This document shows positions 19,865-29,800 of a stretch of DNA of 64,000 nucleotides, one piece after another (position 1 is the first letter of the stretch; each line of letters begins with the position of its first letter). The DNA is taken from the NCBI GenBank assembly GCA_050293885.1, contig JBNKNO010000012.1, positions 1 through 64,000 of the forward strand, written 5' to 3'. Position numbers and translations under genes: made by a program. The stretch comes from Nitrogeniibacter sp050293885. Its GTDB lineage: Bacteria > Pseudomonadota > Gammaproteobacteria > Burkholderiales > Rhodocyclaceae. The notes under the pieces are model-generated. The model searched no databases. It worked only from the letters and a program-made list of their open reading frames with translations, and was not told where the DNA came from.

Positions 19865-20053
19865 GCCTGCACGGCGCGCCGGTGGCGAACAAGTGGTAGC
19901 TACAAGGTCACAAAACGCCAACGGCATACGCGCCGGCGCACATCCTGGATCGGTCTACGGCCGAACGCACAGTGCGTCGAGCAAGACATTCGGGGTTGAA
20001 ATGAGATGGGCAGGCGCGGGGACAGCGCATCGACCAGCGCCGTGATCTTGCGA

Positions 20054-20410
20054 TCAAGGCGCTTCGGGGGCCGGCGCGGTGGTCGACAGCAGCCGTTCGA
20101 TGGCGTCCTGGATCTTGCCGTTGGACTGGCGCTGCATCCAGTCGTTGGTGAACATCAGCAGCGGCTCGATCTGTTTGGCATCCAGCGGCTCCTTGCCGAG
20201 CAGATCGAACAACTCGAGCGCGGCGTCGTGCACCTCGCTACCCGGCTCCGCCGCAACCTGACACACCATGGAGACCGCCATCAGGTCGGTCAGATGCGCT
20301 TCGCAGAACCACGGTTGCCCGATGGCGTCGAGGGCAATCAGCGCAGGCAACTCGGTCGTCGTGCGTTTCTTGACGCCGAGCGGCAGCAGCTTTCGTCGCT
20401 TTTTCTTCAT
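20054..20410 (-). CDS. Small cytosolic protein of unknown function
   Basis: 118 residues from the ATG at 20410 (MKKKRRKLLPLGVKKRTTTE); a longer reading upstream is possible but has no domain content. The N-terminus is strongly basic and the remainder helical and mildly acidic (AALELFDLLGKEPLDAKQIE), ending in a Pro/Ala tail. The composition suggests a soluble nucleic-acid-associated or adaptor protein, but no family was recognised. It is divergent from the next membrane-protein gene. The ribosome site is weak. Confidence 0.5.
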   Translation of the reverse strand: MKKKRRKLLPLGVKKRTTTELPALIALDAIGQPWFCEAHLTDLMAVSMVCQVAAEPGSEVHDAALELFDLLGKEPLDAKQIEPLLMFTNDWMQRQSNGKIQDAIERLLSTTAPAPEAP

Positions 20411-20626
20411 GGAGCGGACAACGGCACGGCGTTGAAAAGCTTTAGCGCGTGTTCCAGCGACCCGCGGCGACACCCCCGGCCGCAGCACCGCAGACCGGCG
20501 CAGCGCGGTAAAACAGTGTGTCGAGGGACTTGACACCCCGCGTGGCGAGCACAAGGGGACAAACAACAAACGTCGATAATTCAATCGCTTGAAAAGACGG
20601 GCACAACAATTGCGATGCTGTTCAGG

Positions 20627-21478
20627 ATGAAGCACGCACATTACTTCGCCCCTCTTTTCGTCGCAGTTTTCAGCCTCTGCACCGCGGAAGTCGCCTTGGC
20701 GCGCCTCGATAGCGTGTCGCAGCCCGCCGTCGCGTCACCGCAGGAGACTTTTACCGGCGCGGCGACCGAAGAAGAAACGCCGTCGGTCGCCATCAGCAAC
20801 GTCGACCTGGGCCACGCCTCGAAAGACCCGTACAAGGCCATGGTCGAAGACATCGTCGCAACGCCGACATCGGATCGATCGACAGTCTCCGGCCAGCTTG
20901 CCGCCAAGAAAGGCCACTCGCTCTTCTACGACGAAGATGAAGTGAAGGCGCGCATGGACTCGGTGAAGTCGACCTTCTCTTCCCTGTTCGGCGACGATGA
21001 ACCGCAAGCGACATCGGACGAAGAACGCGAGCTCGGCCTGCAAAAAGACATTGCCATGCGCGGCGCCTACAAGGGCACGACGCTGGCGGGCGGCTCGACC
21101 TTTGGCGGTGCTTCGTCGTCCGCACGCACGCAGCAGAACGACGCGGAAAAAGTCCGCCTCGCCGAACTGGCGTTTCTGATCTGGGACATCCTCACGCACC
21201 CGCTGACCCTTGCGGTTGTTGTGTTCTACGGCTTGGGGCGGCTGACGATCGCGATCTTTCGCGTTGCCAGGAACCCCCGAGGCGACAAGCGCAAAGGTCG
21301 GCGTTCAAGCAGCCGCCGCACCCGCGACCGCCCGCTTGAACCCGCCATGGCGCAGGCGGCGCAAGCGCACGAGCAAGAACGGGAGCCAACGCGAGAACGG
21401 CGTCATCGTCATCGGCGCCACGCATCGCGCCGGCGCCGAAGCCAGCGCAGCTTTCTCGACTATTTCCGCTCGGTGTAA
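20627..21478 (+). CDS. Exported or membrane protein with an Arg/His-rich tail, unknown
   Basis: 283 residues from the ATG at 20627 (in-frame ATG 20615 adds four residues). Signal peptide to about residue 25 (ending EVALA), an acidic low-complexity middle, a hydrophobic segment (~185-215, LAFLIWDILTHPLTLAVVVF) that is probably membrane-spanning, and a final ~70 residues dominated by Arg, His and Ser (RRHRHRRHASRRRRSQRSF). With the signal cleaved, the basic tail would be cytosolic. No known domain. Confidence 0.6.
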   Translation: MKHAHYFAPLFVAVFSLCTAEVALARLDSVSQPAVASPQETFTGAATEEETPSVAISNVDLGHASKDPYKAMVEDIVATPTSDRSTVSGQLAAKKGHSLFYDEDEVKARMDSVKSTFSSLFGDDEPQATSDEERELGLQKDIAMRGAYKGTTLAGGSTFGGASSSARTQQNDAEKVRLAELAFLIWDILTHPLTLAVVVFYGLGRLTIAIFRVARNPRGDKRKGRRSSSRRTRDRPLEPAMAQAAQAHEQEREPTRERRHRHRRHASRRRRSQRSFLDYFRSV

Positions 21479-21493
21479 CACGCGCAGCGCGTG
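21479..21493 (+). terminator. Weak hairpin after the Arg/His-tail gene
   Basis: CACGCG CAG CGCGTG is a perfect six-base-pair hairpin directly after the stop codon and before the convergent HD-GYP gene. No T-run follows, so terminator function is uncertain. Confidence 0.35.
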
Positions 21494-21517
21494 ATCGCCG
21501 AGGCCGGCACGCTGGAC

Positions 21518-22741
21518 TCAGTCCAGCCAGAAGCGCTCCAGATGCTCCAGGCCCCAATCGGCGGGGTTCTCGACACCGGCAATTTCCTCACGACAGGCGG
21601 GCGAGGCCAGATCCATGACCTGCTGCGGAATCGGCGCATTGCTACGCGCGGAGAAGAAAGCGCGAATCTTGGGCGTCAGCATCGAAGTCGGGTGCTGCTC
21701 GATCACCACGGCGAGTTTGTCTGTCTTGGTGCGCACCAGCGCACCGACCGGGTAGATGCCCATGCTGCGCACGAAGGCCTTGAAGATGCGTTCGTCGAAA
21801 TGGCCTTTCCAGGACGCCATGCGCCGCAGCGACTCGGCCGGATCCCAGCCGGACTTGTAGGGTCGATTGGAGGTGACCGCATCATAGACGTCGCACACCG
21901 CGCCCATGCGTGACAGCAGGCTGATGTGCTCGCCCGCCAAGCCCTTGGGATAGCCACTGCCGTCGACCTTTTCGTGGTGATGCAGGGCAATGTCGAGCGT
22001 CCCTTCGGTGGCATCGCCGGCTTCGCGCAGCAGCTTCCAGCCCTCCTCCGGGTGCGATTTCATGATCTCGTATTCCGCGTCGGTGAGCTTGCCGGGCTTG
22101 TTGAGCACCTCGATCGGCATCAAGGCCTTGCCCAGGTCGTGCATCAGCCCGCCAATGCCGGCCTCGGTCACCAGCGCCTCGTCGAGGTCCAGCTGCCGCG
22201 CCAAGGCGATCATGAGCGCGCACACGGCGATGGAGTGCATGAAAGTGTATTCGTCGTGGGTCTTGATGCGCGCAACGCTGATCAGCGCGGAGGGATTGCG
22301 CAGCACCGAGGCGGAGATCTCCTCCACCAGCGGCATGGCGTCGCCCGTCTTGACGACCTTGCCCATGCGCGCATCGCTGAACATCGATTTCATCTCGCGC
22401 TTGGCCATCTGGCAAAGCTTTTTCGCCTGCGCGACCTCGGCCTGCATGCTGGCTTTGGGCGTCGGTTTTGCCGCAGCGGGCGTGACGATATCCGGCGGCG
22501 GCGCAGCCGGCTCGGGCGGCGGCGCGGGGCGCGCGGCGGGCTCGTTTGCCACCATGACGTCGTCGCCCTTGTCGGTATCGATCCAGACCTTGTCGATGCC
22601 GTGCTCGCGGATCGTGCGCAGATCGTCGGCCGATTCGATCAGGAACGCGTTCTTGACGAAAGGGTGATTGAGCCAGGACACGCCGAGCTTGGCCAGATAC
22701 ATGCCAACCCGCAGCTGACTACTGTGGATTTCTTTGATCAT
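21518..22741 (-). CDS. HD-GYP cyclic-di-GMP phosphodiesterase with DUF3391
   Basis: 407 residues. An N-terminal DUF3391 domain (~1-140, starting IKEIHSSQLRVGMYLAKLG) is followed by an HD-GYP domain (~150-340). The metal/catalytic signature HDLGK and the GYP motif GSGYPKGLAGEHI are both intact, along with HHHEKVDG and DVYDAVTSNRPYKSG, so it should hydrolyse c-di-GMP. It has no membrane segment and no receiver. It could influence adhesion or biofilm formation, which is relevant given the giant adhesin downstream, but no direct link is shown. Confidence 0.93.
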   Translation of the reverse strand: MIKEIHSSQLRVGMYLAKLGVSWLNHPFVKNAFLIESADDLRTIREHGIDKVWIDTDKGDDVMVANEPAARPAPPPEPAAPPPDIVTPAAAKPTPKASMQAEVAQAKKLCQMAKREMKSMFSDARMGKVVKTGDAMPLVEEISASVLRNPSALISVARIKTHDEYTFMHSIAVCALMIALARQLDLDEALVTEAGIGGLMHDLGKALMPIEVLNKPGKLTDAEYEIMKSHPEEGWKLLREAGDATEGTLDIALHHHEKVDGSGYPKGLAGEHISLLSRMGAVCDVYDAVTSNRPYKSGWDPAESLRRMASWKGHFDERIFKAFVRSMGIYPVGALVRTKTDKLAVVIEQHPTSMLTPKIRAFFSARSNAPIPQQVMDLASPACREEIAGVENPADWGLEHLERFWLD

Positions 22742-22876
22742 CGATCGGGGGGACAGCCTCTCTCAGCGTGAATGTCTTGCGCCTTGTACGGACACATTTC
22801 AGTCATATATCGGCGCCGGCCCGCCGGGTCTTGAATGCATCGGACAGGTTCCGTGCCGCAGCGCACGACGCTCCCC

Positions 22877-23428
22877 CTAGAAACCGATGCCGACGCCGCC
22901 GCCCCAACCGCCACTGCCGATGTGGAATCCGCCAAACCAACCGCCGGCGCCGACGCGATCGCGCGCATAGACGTAGGAGACGGAGGTGCGCACCACGCGC
23001 CCGTCGCGAAAATGCACGTTGAACTGGGTGGCGATGCCCGGGTTGCCGATGTTGCTCACGTTCCAGTCGCGCACGGTTTCGCCCGAATTGGCAAACCGGA
23101 ACTCGGCGCGATGCGGGCCCAGCCGATCGGCGACTTCGGCCATGCTCAGGCCCGGCGTGATCTCGCCACGGTAAGCTTCGTCCAGCGCGTCCCAATGCTT
23201 CACCACCTGCCCGGCGGCATCGAAGCGCACGTTCACGAAGGTGGTGCCAAAGGGCTGGGTGGCGTACTGCCACAGCTCTGCGCCATCGGCCTGCCGGACG
23301 ATGCGGCTCGGCGTACCGAAACCGCGCACCACCTGCGCTTTTGTCTGCCCGAGCTCAAGCCGCGGAAACAAGGCGCACGCGCCCAGCAGCCCCACCAGCG
23401 CCATCGTCAGGCAGGCCCGCCTAGCCAA
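22877..23428 (-). CDS. BamE-like lipoprotein, second of a tandem pair
   Basis: 183 residues from a TTG at 23428. This start is preferred because it gives a basic n-region (ARRAC) before the hydrophobic core and lipobox LLGAC. Two short BamE/SmpA-like repeats are seen: LELGQTKAQVVRGFGTPSRI (~27-46) and ITPGLSMAEVADRLGPH. The C-terminus is very Gly/Phe-rich (GWFGGFHIGSGGWGGG). It overlaps the upstream paralogue by eight bases. BamE-like folds bind outer-membrane assembly partners; the actual partner is unknown and the BAM complex gene itself is usually elsewhere. Confidence 0.7.
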   Translation of the reverse strand: MARRACLTMALVGLLGACALFPRLELGQTKAQVVRGFGTPSRIVRQADGAELWQYATQPFGTTFVNVRFDAAGQVVKHWDALDEAYRGEITPGLSMAEVADRLGPHRAEFRFANSGETVRDWNVSNIGNPGIATQFNVHFRDGRVVRTSVSYVYARDRVGAGGWFGGFHIGSGGWGGGVGIGF

Positions 23429-23906
23429 GCTGCACCGTTTCCCGACCAGTCCGCGTCACCTGCCCGTTGTCGTCGAAAAACACGTTGAAATAGATCGATT
23501 GGGACGGCATCCGGTCATCGAGCAGCCAGTCCCACACGGTCTCGCGCTTGTTGGGGAAGTGCGTCTTGCGCGCCGGCTTGCCAATGAGCCGACGCACCTG
23601 GGTTTGCGTCATGCCGGGGGTGATGCTCGCCATGCGCGCGTCGGTGAGCACCTGCTCGACCTGCTGCACGATGCCGTTGGCGTCGATGGTGAGGTGGTAG
23701 CAGGTGATGCCCGAGGGCTGCATCGAGTACTCCCACACCACCGTGCCGTCGTCGTTGCGCCACTCGATGCCCGGCGGGCCCATGTGCTCCTGCACTTCGC
23801 CGCGCGAGGTCACGCCCGGGCGGATGTCCTCCATCAGGTAGCGTTCGCACCCACCCAATCCCACCAGTCCGAGCAGCCCCAGCAAGGTCATCAGAATCCG
23901 CTTCAT
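23421..23906 (-). CDS. BamE-like lipoprotein, first of a tandem pair
   Basis: 161 residues, ATG 23906 with GGGAGTGAAAG upstream. Lipobox GLGGC (Cys ~20). Two BamE/SmpA-like units: IRPGVTSRGEVQEHMGPPG and ITPGMTQTQVRRLIGKP, each followed by a W-containing strand (VVWEYSMQ; TVWDWLLDD). The paralogous neighbour has the same two-unit plan, so the pair arose by duplication. Likely periplasmic, anchored to a membrane by lipid. Confidence 0.72.
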   Translation of the reverse strand: MKRILMTLLGLLGLVGLGGCERYLMEDIRPGVTSRGEVQEHMGPPGIEWRNDDGTVVWEYSMQPSGITCYHLTIDANGIVQQVEQVLTDARMASITPGMTQTQVRRLIGKPARKTHFPNKRETVWDWLLDDRMPSQSIYFNVFFDDNGQVTRTGRETVQLG

Positions 23907-24059
23907 CTTTCACTCCCGGGGCGCGCGTGCACGCGCCGAACCCCTTGGTTAGAATGTGTGCCTGTGCTCCACGGCGACATGCCCGCTTCATGCCACGGCC
24001 CGCCGCGGAGGAATACGCATCCATTCTGACACTCCAAAGTCATGAGGAGTCCTGGCGAA

Positions 24060-25172
24060 ATGCAAAATTCCCTTCTCGCGCTCGTTCTGCTCGGTCTCGG
24101 CATGAGTGCCGCGTGGGCCGACACGGTCAAGATCGGTCATGCCGGCCCGCTCACCGGCCCGCTCGCCCACATCGGCAAGGACGGCGAAAACGGCGCCCGT
24201 CTGGCGATTGAAGATGCGAACACGCTGGGCATCACCATCTCAGGCAAGAAGGTCACGTTCGACCTCGTCAGCGAGGACGATCAGGCCGATCCGCGCCAGG
24301 CCACCACGGTGGCGCAGCGCCTGGCCGACGAGGAAGTGGCCGGCGTGGTCGGCCACGTCACCTCGAGCGCTTCGATTCCGGCCTCACGCGTCTATGAGCA
24401 GGCGGGCATTCCGGTCATCACACCCTCGGCCACCAGCCCCAAACTCACCGCACAGGGCTACCGCACCACCTTCCGCGTCATCGCCAATGACCTGCAACAA
24501 GGTGCGGCGATGGCAAAACACGTGACCGAAGCGCTGAAGCTCAAACGCGTGGCGATCATCGACGACCGCTCGGCCTATGGGCAGGGTCTGGCCGACGCCT
24601 TTGCCGAAGGGCTCAAGGCCCATGGCGCCGAGGTCGTTGCCCGCGAGTTCACCAGTGACAAGGCGACCGATTTTTCGGCCATTCTCACCAAGATCAAGGG
24701 CACCAAGCCCGACGCTATCTTCTTCGGCGGTTTCGATGCGCAGGCCGCCCCCATGCTGCAGCAACTGCGTCAGCTCGGCCTCACCGGCAAGTTTCTGGGC
24801 GGCGACGGGGTATGCACCGGCGAGATGCTCAAGCTTGCCGCCCGCACCCTCGACGGCAATGTGTTCTGCACCCAAGCCGGCCTGCCGATGGAGAAAATGC
24901 CCAAGGGCGCCGACTTCAAGGCGCGCTTCACCCGTCGCTTCCACACCGATGTGCAGCTTTACGCCCCCTACAGCTACGACGCCGCGATGGCGCTCATCAA
25001 CGCCATGCGGGTGGCCGACTCGACCGATCCGGCCGACTATCTGCCGGCACTCAAGGCCATCCTGTTCGACGGCATCACCGGCACCATCGCCTTCGACGAC
25101 AAAGGTGACATCCGCAACGGCGGCATCTCGCTGTATCGCTTCGACAATGGCCACTGGCAAGCGATCGAGTGA
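24060..25172 (+). CDS. Branched-chain amino-acid ABC transporter substrate-binding protein (LivK type)
   Basis: 370 residues from the ATG at 24060, preferred over 24042 because GAGGAG lies 10 bases upstream. Signal peptide to about residue 20 (SAAWA-D). The mature part begins TVKIGHAGPLTGPLAHIGKD, the standard type-1 periplasmic-binding fold start. The ligand-site segments VVGHVTSSASIPASRVYEQ and ITPSATSPKLT match Leu/Ile/Val-binding proteins. No permease or ATPase genes are adjacent, so it must use a transporter encoded elsewhere. The ligand may be an amino acid or a related carboxylate. Confidence 0.92.
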   Translation: MQNSLLALVLLGLGMSAAWADTVKIGHAGPLTGPLAHIGKDGENGARLAIEDANTLGITISGKKVTFDLVSEDDQADPRQATTVAQRLADEEVAGVVGHVTSSASIPASRVYEQAGIPVITPSATSPKLTAQGYRTTFRVIANDLQQGAAMAKHVTEALKLKRVAIIDDRSAYGQGLADAFAEGLKAHGAEVVAREFTSDKATDFSAILTKIKGTKPDAIFFGGFDAQAAPMLQQLRQLGLTGKFLGGDGVCTGEMLKLAARTLDGNVFCTQAGLPMEKMPKGADFKARFTRRFHTDVQLYAPYSYDAAMALINAMRVADSTDPADYLPALKAILFDGITGTIAFDDKGDIRNGGISLYRFDNGHWQAIE

Positions 25173-25244
25173 CGCACGTGACACAATAGCGGCCCGCCAG
25201 CAAATTGGCGGGCCGTTCTCGTTCGACCCACGCAGCGCCGCTCC

Positions 25245-26318
25245 ATGACCCAATTTCTCCTGTTCATCGTTGGCCTCGCCGCCCTCACCTTCGGCGCCGA
25301 ACTGCTGGTGCGCGGCGCCTCCCGGCTGGCGCTATCCTTCGGCCTGTCACCGCTGGTGGTCGGGCTCACCATCGTCGCCTTCGGCACCAGCGCACCGGAG
25401 ATCGCGGTCGCCATCGACGCGGCACTGGGCGGGCAATCGGACCTGACCATCGGCAATGTGATCGGCAGCAACATCTGCAACATCCTGCTCATCCTGGGCC
25501 TGGGCTCGCTCATCGGCCCGCTGGTGGTGGCCGGCCAGGTCGTCCGCCAGGAGGTCCCCGTCATGATCGGCGCCTCGGCGCTGGTGGTGGCGCTGGCCTT
25601 CAACGGCACCATCGGCCGCGGCGAAGGTCTGCTGCTGTTCGTACTACTGGTCGTCTACATCGTGTTTCTCGTGCGCCAGTCGCGCCGGGCCTCGCGCCGC
25701 GAGCAGGAACACTATGGCGAGGAGCTGCCCACCGCGACCTGGGACCAGCACTGGGCGGTGCAAGGCGCCTTGGTGCTCACTGGCCTGGTGATGCTCGTCA
25801 TTGGCGCCGATTGGTTGGTGGAAGCGGCGGTCACCTTCGCCAAGTGGCTGGGCGTGAGTGATCTGGTCATCGGGCTGACCGTCGTCGCGGTCGGCACCTC
25901 GCTGCCGGAAGTGGCCACCTCGGTCATGGCCGCCTGGCGCGGCGAACGCGATCTGGCCATCGGCAACGCCGTCGGCAGCAACGTCTTCAACCTGCTCGGC
26001 TGTCTGGGGCTGGGCGCCATCATGTCGCCCGCAGGCCTGCCGGTGGCCGCTGCCGCGCTCCAGTTCGACCTGTGGGTGATGCTCGCCGTCGCGGTTGCCT
26101 GCCTGCCGATCTTTCTTGCCCGCCGCCGCATCGCGCGCTGGGAGGGCATGCTGTTTCTGGTCTACTACATTGCCTACTTGATCTATCTGGTGCTCGACGC
26201 CCGCGGCAGCGGGGTGCTCAAGACCTTCAGTCAGGCGATGGTGTGGTTTGTCATTCCCATGTCCGTGCTCACGCTGGTCGCCCTGAGCGTGCACGAACGT
26301 CGATCGCGGGCGCGATAA
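25245..26318 (+). CDS. Calcium/sodium:cation antiporter (CaCA family, YrbG-like)
   Basis: 357 residues with about ten membrane helices in two inverted halves. Both alpha-repeats are present: TIVAFGTSAPE with GNVIGSNICNILLILG in the first half, and TVVAVGTSLPE with GNAVGSNVFNLLG in the second. These Glu/Asn-containing motifs form the cation sites. The inner-membrane protein should exchange Ca2+ or Na+ for protons or other cations. It follows the binding protein by 72 bp and is probably an independent unit. Confidence 0.93.
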   Translation: MTQFLLFIVGLAALTFGAELLVRGASRLALSFGLSPLVVGLTIVAFGTSAPEIAVAIDAALGGQSDLTIGNVIGSNICNILLILGLGSLIGPLVVAGQVVRQEVPVMIGASALVVALAFNGTIGRGEGLLLFVLLVVYIVFLVRQSRRASRREQEHYGEELPTATWDQHWAVQGALVLTGLVMLVIGADWLVEAAVTFAKWLGVSDLVIGLTVVAVGTSLPEVATSVMAAWRGERDLAIGNAVGSNVFNLLGCLGLGAIMSPAGLPVAAAALQFDLWVMLAVAVACLPIFLARRRIARWEGMLFLVYYIAYLIYLVLDARGSGVLKTFSQAMVWFVIPMSVLTLVALSVHERRSRAR

Positions 26319-26893
26319 GCGCCGCTGACGACACCGCAAGCCGCGGCCTGCGGCGCGTGCCGAATCCCGCACGCTTGTCTCATGGGCGATCAGCCGGATC
26401 GCCCGATCCCCTGCCGCCAACGTCTCGCCGCCCCTGACCACCACGCCGCGTGAGCGTGCGCCAAGTCACGTTTTTGCCCCGTGAATCCAGGCCGCTGGTA
26501 CCAGGTCACAGCCGGAGCCGCATCGCGCGCGGAACAATGCCCCTGTCCTGTCCGCGAACGCGTTTGTCGTGTCGGAGTTTTTTACACACACAAAACATAC
26601 CGCTTCCGGCCTACGCAGTTTTCCCATTCGTAACAAATGTTTGCGGTTCGGGGTACGCGTCTTGCTTCAGCAAGTGATAGCGCCGTTTGCATCATCTCTT
26701 CCGGTCAGCCAGATCAAGCAAACGGGCGTACGAAAAAGAAAAAAGACATCACCTCCGATCCGACTCAGATCAGGACGGACACCGGTCGCGGCAACAAACT
26801 TTGCTTCGCAGCCGGCGGCATTTCAAACAATGCATTGAACAATATCCGTCGCGGGGCTTCTCGCGGCGATAACCCCTCCCCGGGAGAAATACC
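26319..26893. other. 575-bp non-coding leader region before the adhesin gene
   Basis: No convincing gene. It is visibly more A/T-rich than its surroundings between ~26570 and 26770 (GTTTTTTACACACACAAAAC region; AAAAAGAAAAAAGAC near 26730), as expected of a promoter/leader for a large surface-protein operon. One small perfect hairpin, CTTGCT TC AGCAAG, lies at 26662-26675. I looked for c-di-GMP riboswitch motifs and saw none. The ribosome site CGGGAGAAATACC precedes the GTG start at 26894. Confidence 0.5.
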
Positions 26894-29800
26894 GTGAGTT
26901 ATTCGGCCCTCGCCTATCTCCGTCGCCAGTACCTGTGCGTGCTGCGCCGCTGCGCCTTCCTCAACGCGTTCTCCAGCTGGATGTTGCTCGCAGCCCCCGC
27001 GGCGATGGCGGCCCAACCGGCCATCGTCACCGACGGACGCACGCAGACAACGCTGACGCAGGCCGGGGCGGTCACGGACATCACCACCGCGACGGTAAAA
27101 GGGCAGAACGCCTTCAACTCGTTCACGCGCTTCAACATCGGCTCGGGGCAAACGGTCAATCTGCACCTGCCGGGCCAGACCGCCAACCTGCTCAATCTGG
27201 TGCGCAACGAACGCAGCATCATCGATGGCGTGATGAACGCCTACAAGAACGGCCAGATCGGCGGCAATGTGTTCTTCTTCAATCCGCACGGCATGGTCGT
27301 GGGCGCGCAGGGGCAGATCAACGTCGGCAGCCTGACCGTCGCCACCCCCACGCCGGAATACATGGAGCGTCTGGTCGGCCCGGGTGGCATCATCGATGAC
27401 GCCGCCGTCAACCAGGCGCTGTCCGGCCAGATTCCGCTGTCGCCGAGTGGCCTGATCACCGTGAAAGGCACCATCCGAGCGGTGCGCGCCGCGCAGTTGG
27501 CGGCTGCGACCGTCAATATCGACGCCGGCGCCCGCATCGAAGCCGGCGCCGCGGCCCGTGCCGGCTTCGGCGCGCTGGTCAACATCGACGGCCTCGAAGA
27601 AGGTGCCCAGCTGGTGCAGCAGGGCGACACCGTGCGCATTGTCGCCACCAACGAGGTGAACATCGCCGGTTTGGTCTCCGCCGATGGCGCGACGGGCGAA
27701 GCGGCCGGGCGCGTGAACATCACCGCCGGCGGCAACATCACTGTCGCCAATGGCGGCCGCGTGGCCGCCGACGGCCACGGCGCAAATTCCGACGGCGGCG
27801 ACATCCGCATCTATGCCGACGACACCGCCACGCTCACCGCCGGCGGCGAAATCTCGGCACGCGGCGGCGAAATCTCCGGCGACGGCGGCCACATCGAATT
27901 CTCGGCCACCGATACCGTCCGTCTCGACGGCGGCGCGCTCAAGGCCAAGGCCACTGACGGCAAAAACGGATCGGTGCTGATCGACCCCAACAACATCGAG
28001 GTCGTCACCGCCAACCAATACACCGACGGCGCCGACTTCACCCTCATCGCCAACGACAACATCACCGTCGGCAGCAACATCACCATCTCCACGCGCGACG
28101 TGGCCAACCCCAACACCGACGACCACCTCACCGCCGCCTCGCAAGGCGACTCGGGCGACCTCACGCTGCGCGCCAAGCATGTGGAACTGCAGCAGGGCAG
28201 CCGCCTGCTGGCCCATGGCGACAACGGCCACAGCGGCGGCGACGTCAAGGTCGAAGGCCACGAGCTGGACGCCATCGGCAGCCTTCGCGAGGCCGATGCC
28301 AGTGTCAAGGTGACCGGCGCCACGATCACCGGCAAGGACATCCTGATCCGCGCCCGCGCCGAAACTTCCGGCGTCAACGAGTTGCTGGAGAACGCGCCGG
28401 GCACCACCGTGGCCGACGCGCAGGCCTGGCTCGACAACGAGCTCGACGACCCCATCGACGGCATCGGCGGCCGGTTCCTGGAGATCACCACCAAAGCCAC
28501 CGCCACCACCACAGTGCTCGGCAGCACTGTCATCGGCAGCGGCAAGGTCACCATCAGCAGCGAAGCGGGCGCGCGTTCCGGCTTCGAGAAGACCGCCACC
28601 GCCACCACCACGGTGGGCGACTTCAACAACGTCGCCAGCAACGTGCGCGGCCGCGAGGTAAGCATCACCGCCAGCGCCAACACCTCGCACAAATACAACA
28701 TCCTCGGCACCGCCACCGATCTGCTCGACCAGAGCTGGCTGCCCGACCCCGACGGCGCGACCATCCAGGCGCTGGACGACAACCTGTTCGACTTCAACTC
28801 GGTGCCGCTGGTGTCGCTGTCGACGGCCATCGCCCACACCACGGTGGAAGGGGCGTCCGTGGTCATCGGCGCCGACACGCTAACCATTGATGCGAGCGCC
28901 ACCTCGGCCGCCAAGCCGACCTTCAGCAGCCCCTTCCTGTTCTCCGCCGCCTGGGGTGAATCCACCGCCGACGCGCGCACCCGCGTGGTCGGCACCAGCA
29001 GCCTGACCGCCACCAACGCGCTGTCGGTCACAGCCAGCACCGACACCGAAGTGGAAGTGACCGCCTCGGTCAATTCGATCAACAAGCCGATCGACGCGGT
29101 GTTCGTGCGCGCCAACACCACCATCGTCACCGAAGCCACGGTGGGCGACAGCACCACCACCACCACCGGCGGTTCGGTCGACGTCAAAGCCACCACCGAG
29201 GCTGAAATCGAAGCCTCCGCCGACGCCAAGAACACCGGCGGCAGCGGCGTGGGCATGGCAGTGGCGATCAGCGACATCAGCTCGAGCACCACCGCCACGC
29301 TGGGCGGCACCGCCAAGGCACTGTCGGGCGACGTCACCGTCGAGGCCAACGCCGACATCGAGGAGAACAATTCGGCCAACGCCGCCACGCTGGGCAACCC
29401 CAACAAGCTCACGCAGAAGATCACCAACTTCAAGGCCGGCATCCAGCGCAACGTGGTCGGCAGCATCCTCACCGCCACTGGCAAGGTGAACCCGACCACC
29501 GCCGACCGCCTCACCAGCTTCCTGTTCCCGGGCATCAAGCAAGGCAAGTTCAACGCCGCCGGCGCCGTCGGCTGGACCGAGGCCAACAACACCGCCACCG
29601 CCTCGATCGCACCGCTGGCCGACGTCACCGCCAGCGGCGGCATCACCGTCCTGGCCACCATCAAGGACCAGCCCAGCTCCAGCGCCGGCGCGAAAACCAG
29701 CTCCACCGGCTCGGCCGTGGGCGGCGCCGTGGCGCGCGGCAACTTCACCAACACCGCCACCGCCTTCATCGGCAAGGGCGCCACCGTGGACGCCAAGGGC

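Noticed and set aside
19676..20053. Cobalamin riboswitch upstream of metH
   Set aside because: No B12-box; the leader instead has the three SAH aptamer blocks.
26319..26893. Cyclic-di-GMP riboswitch before the adhesin
   Set aside because: I searched for the conserved GEMM elements by eye and saw none.
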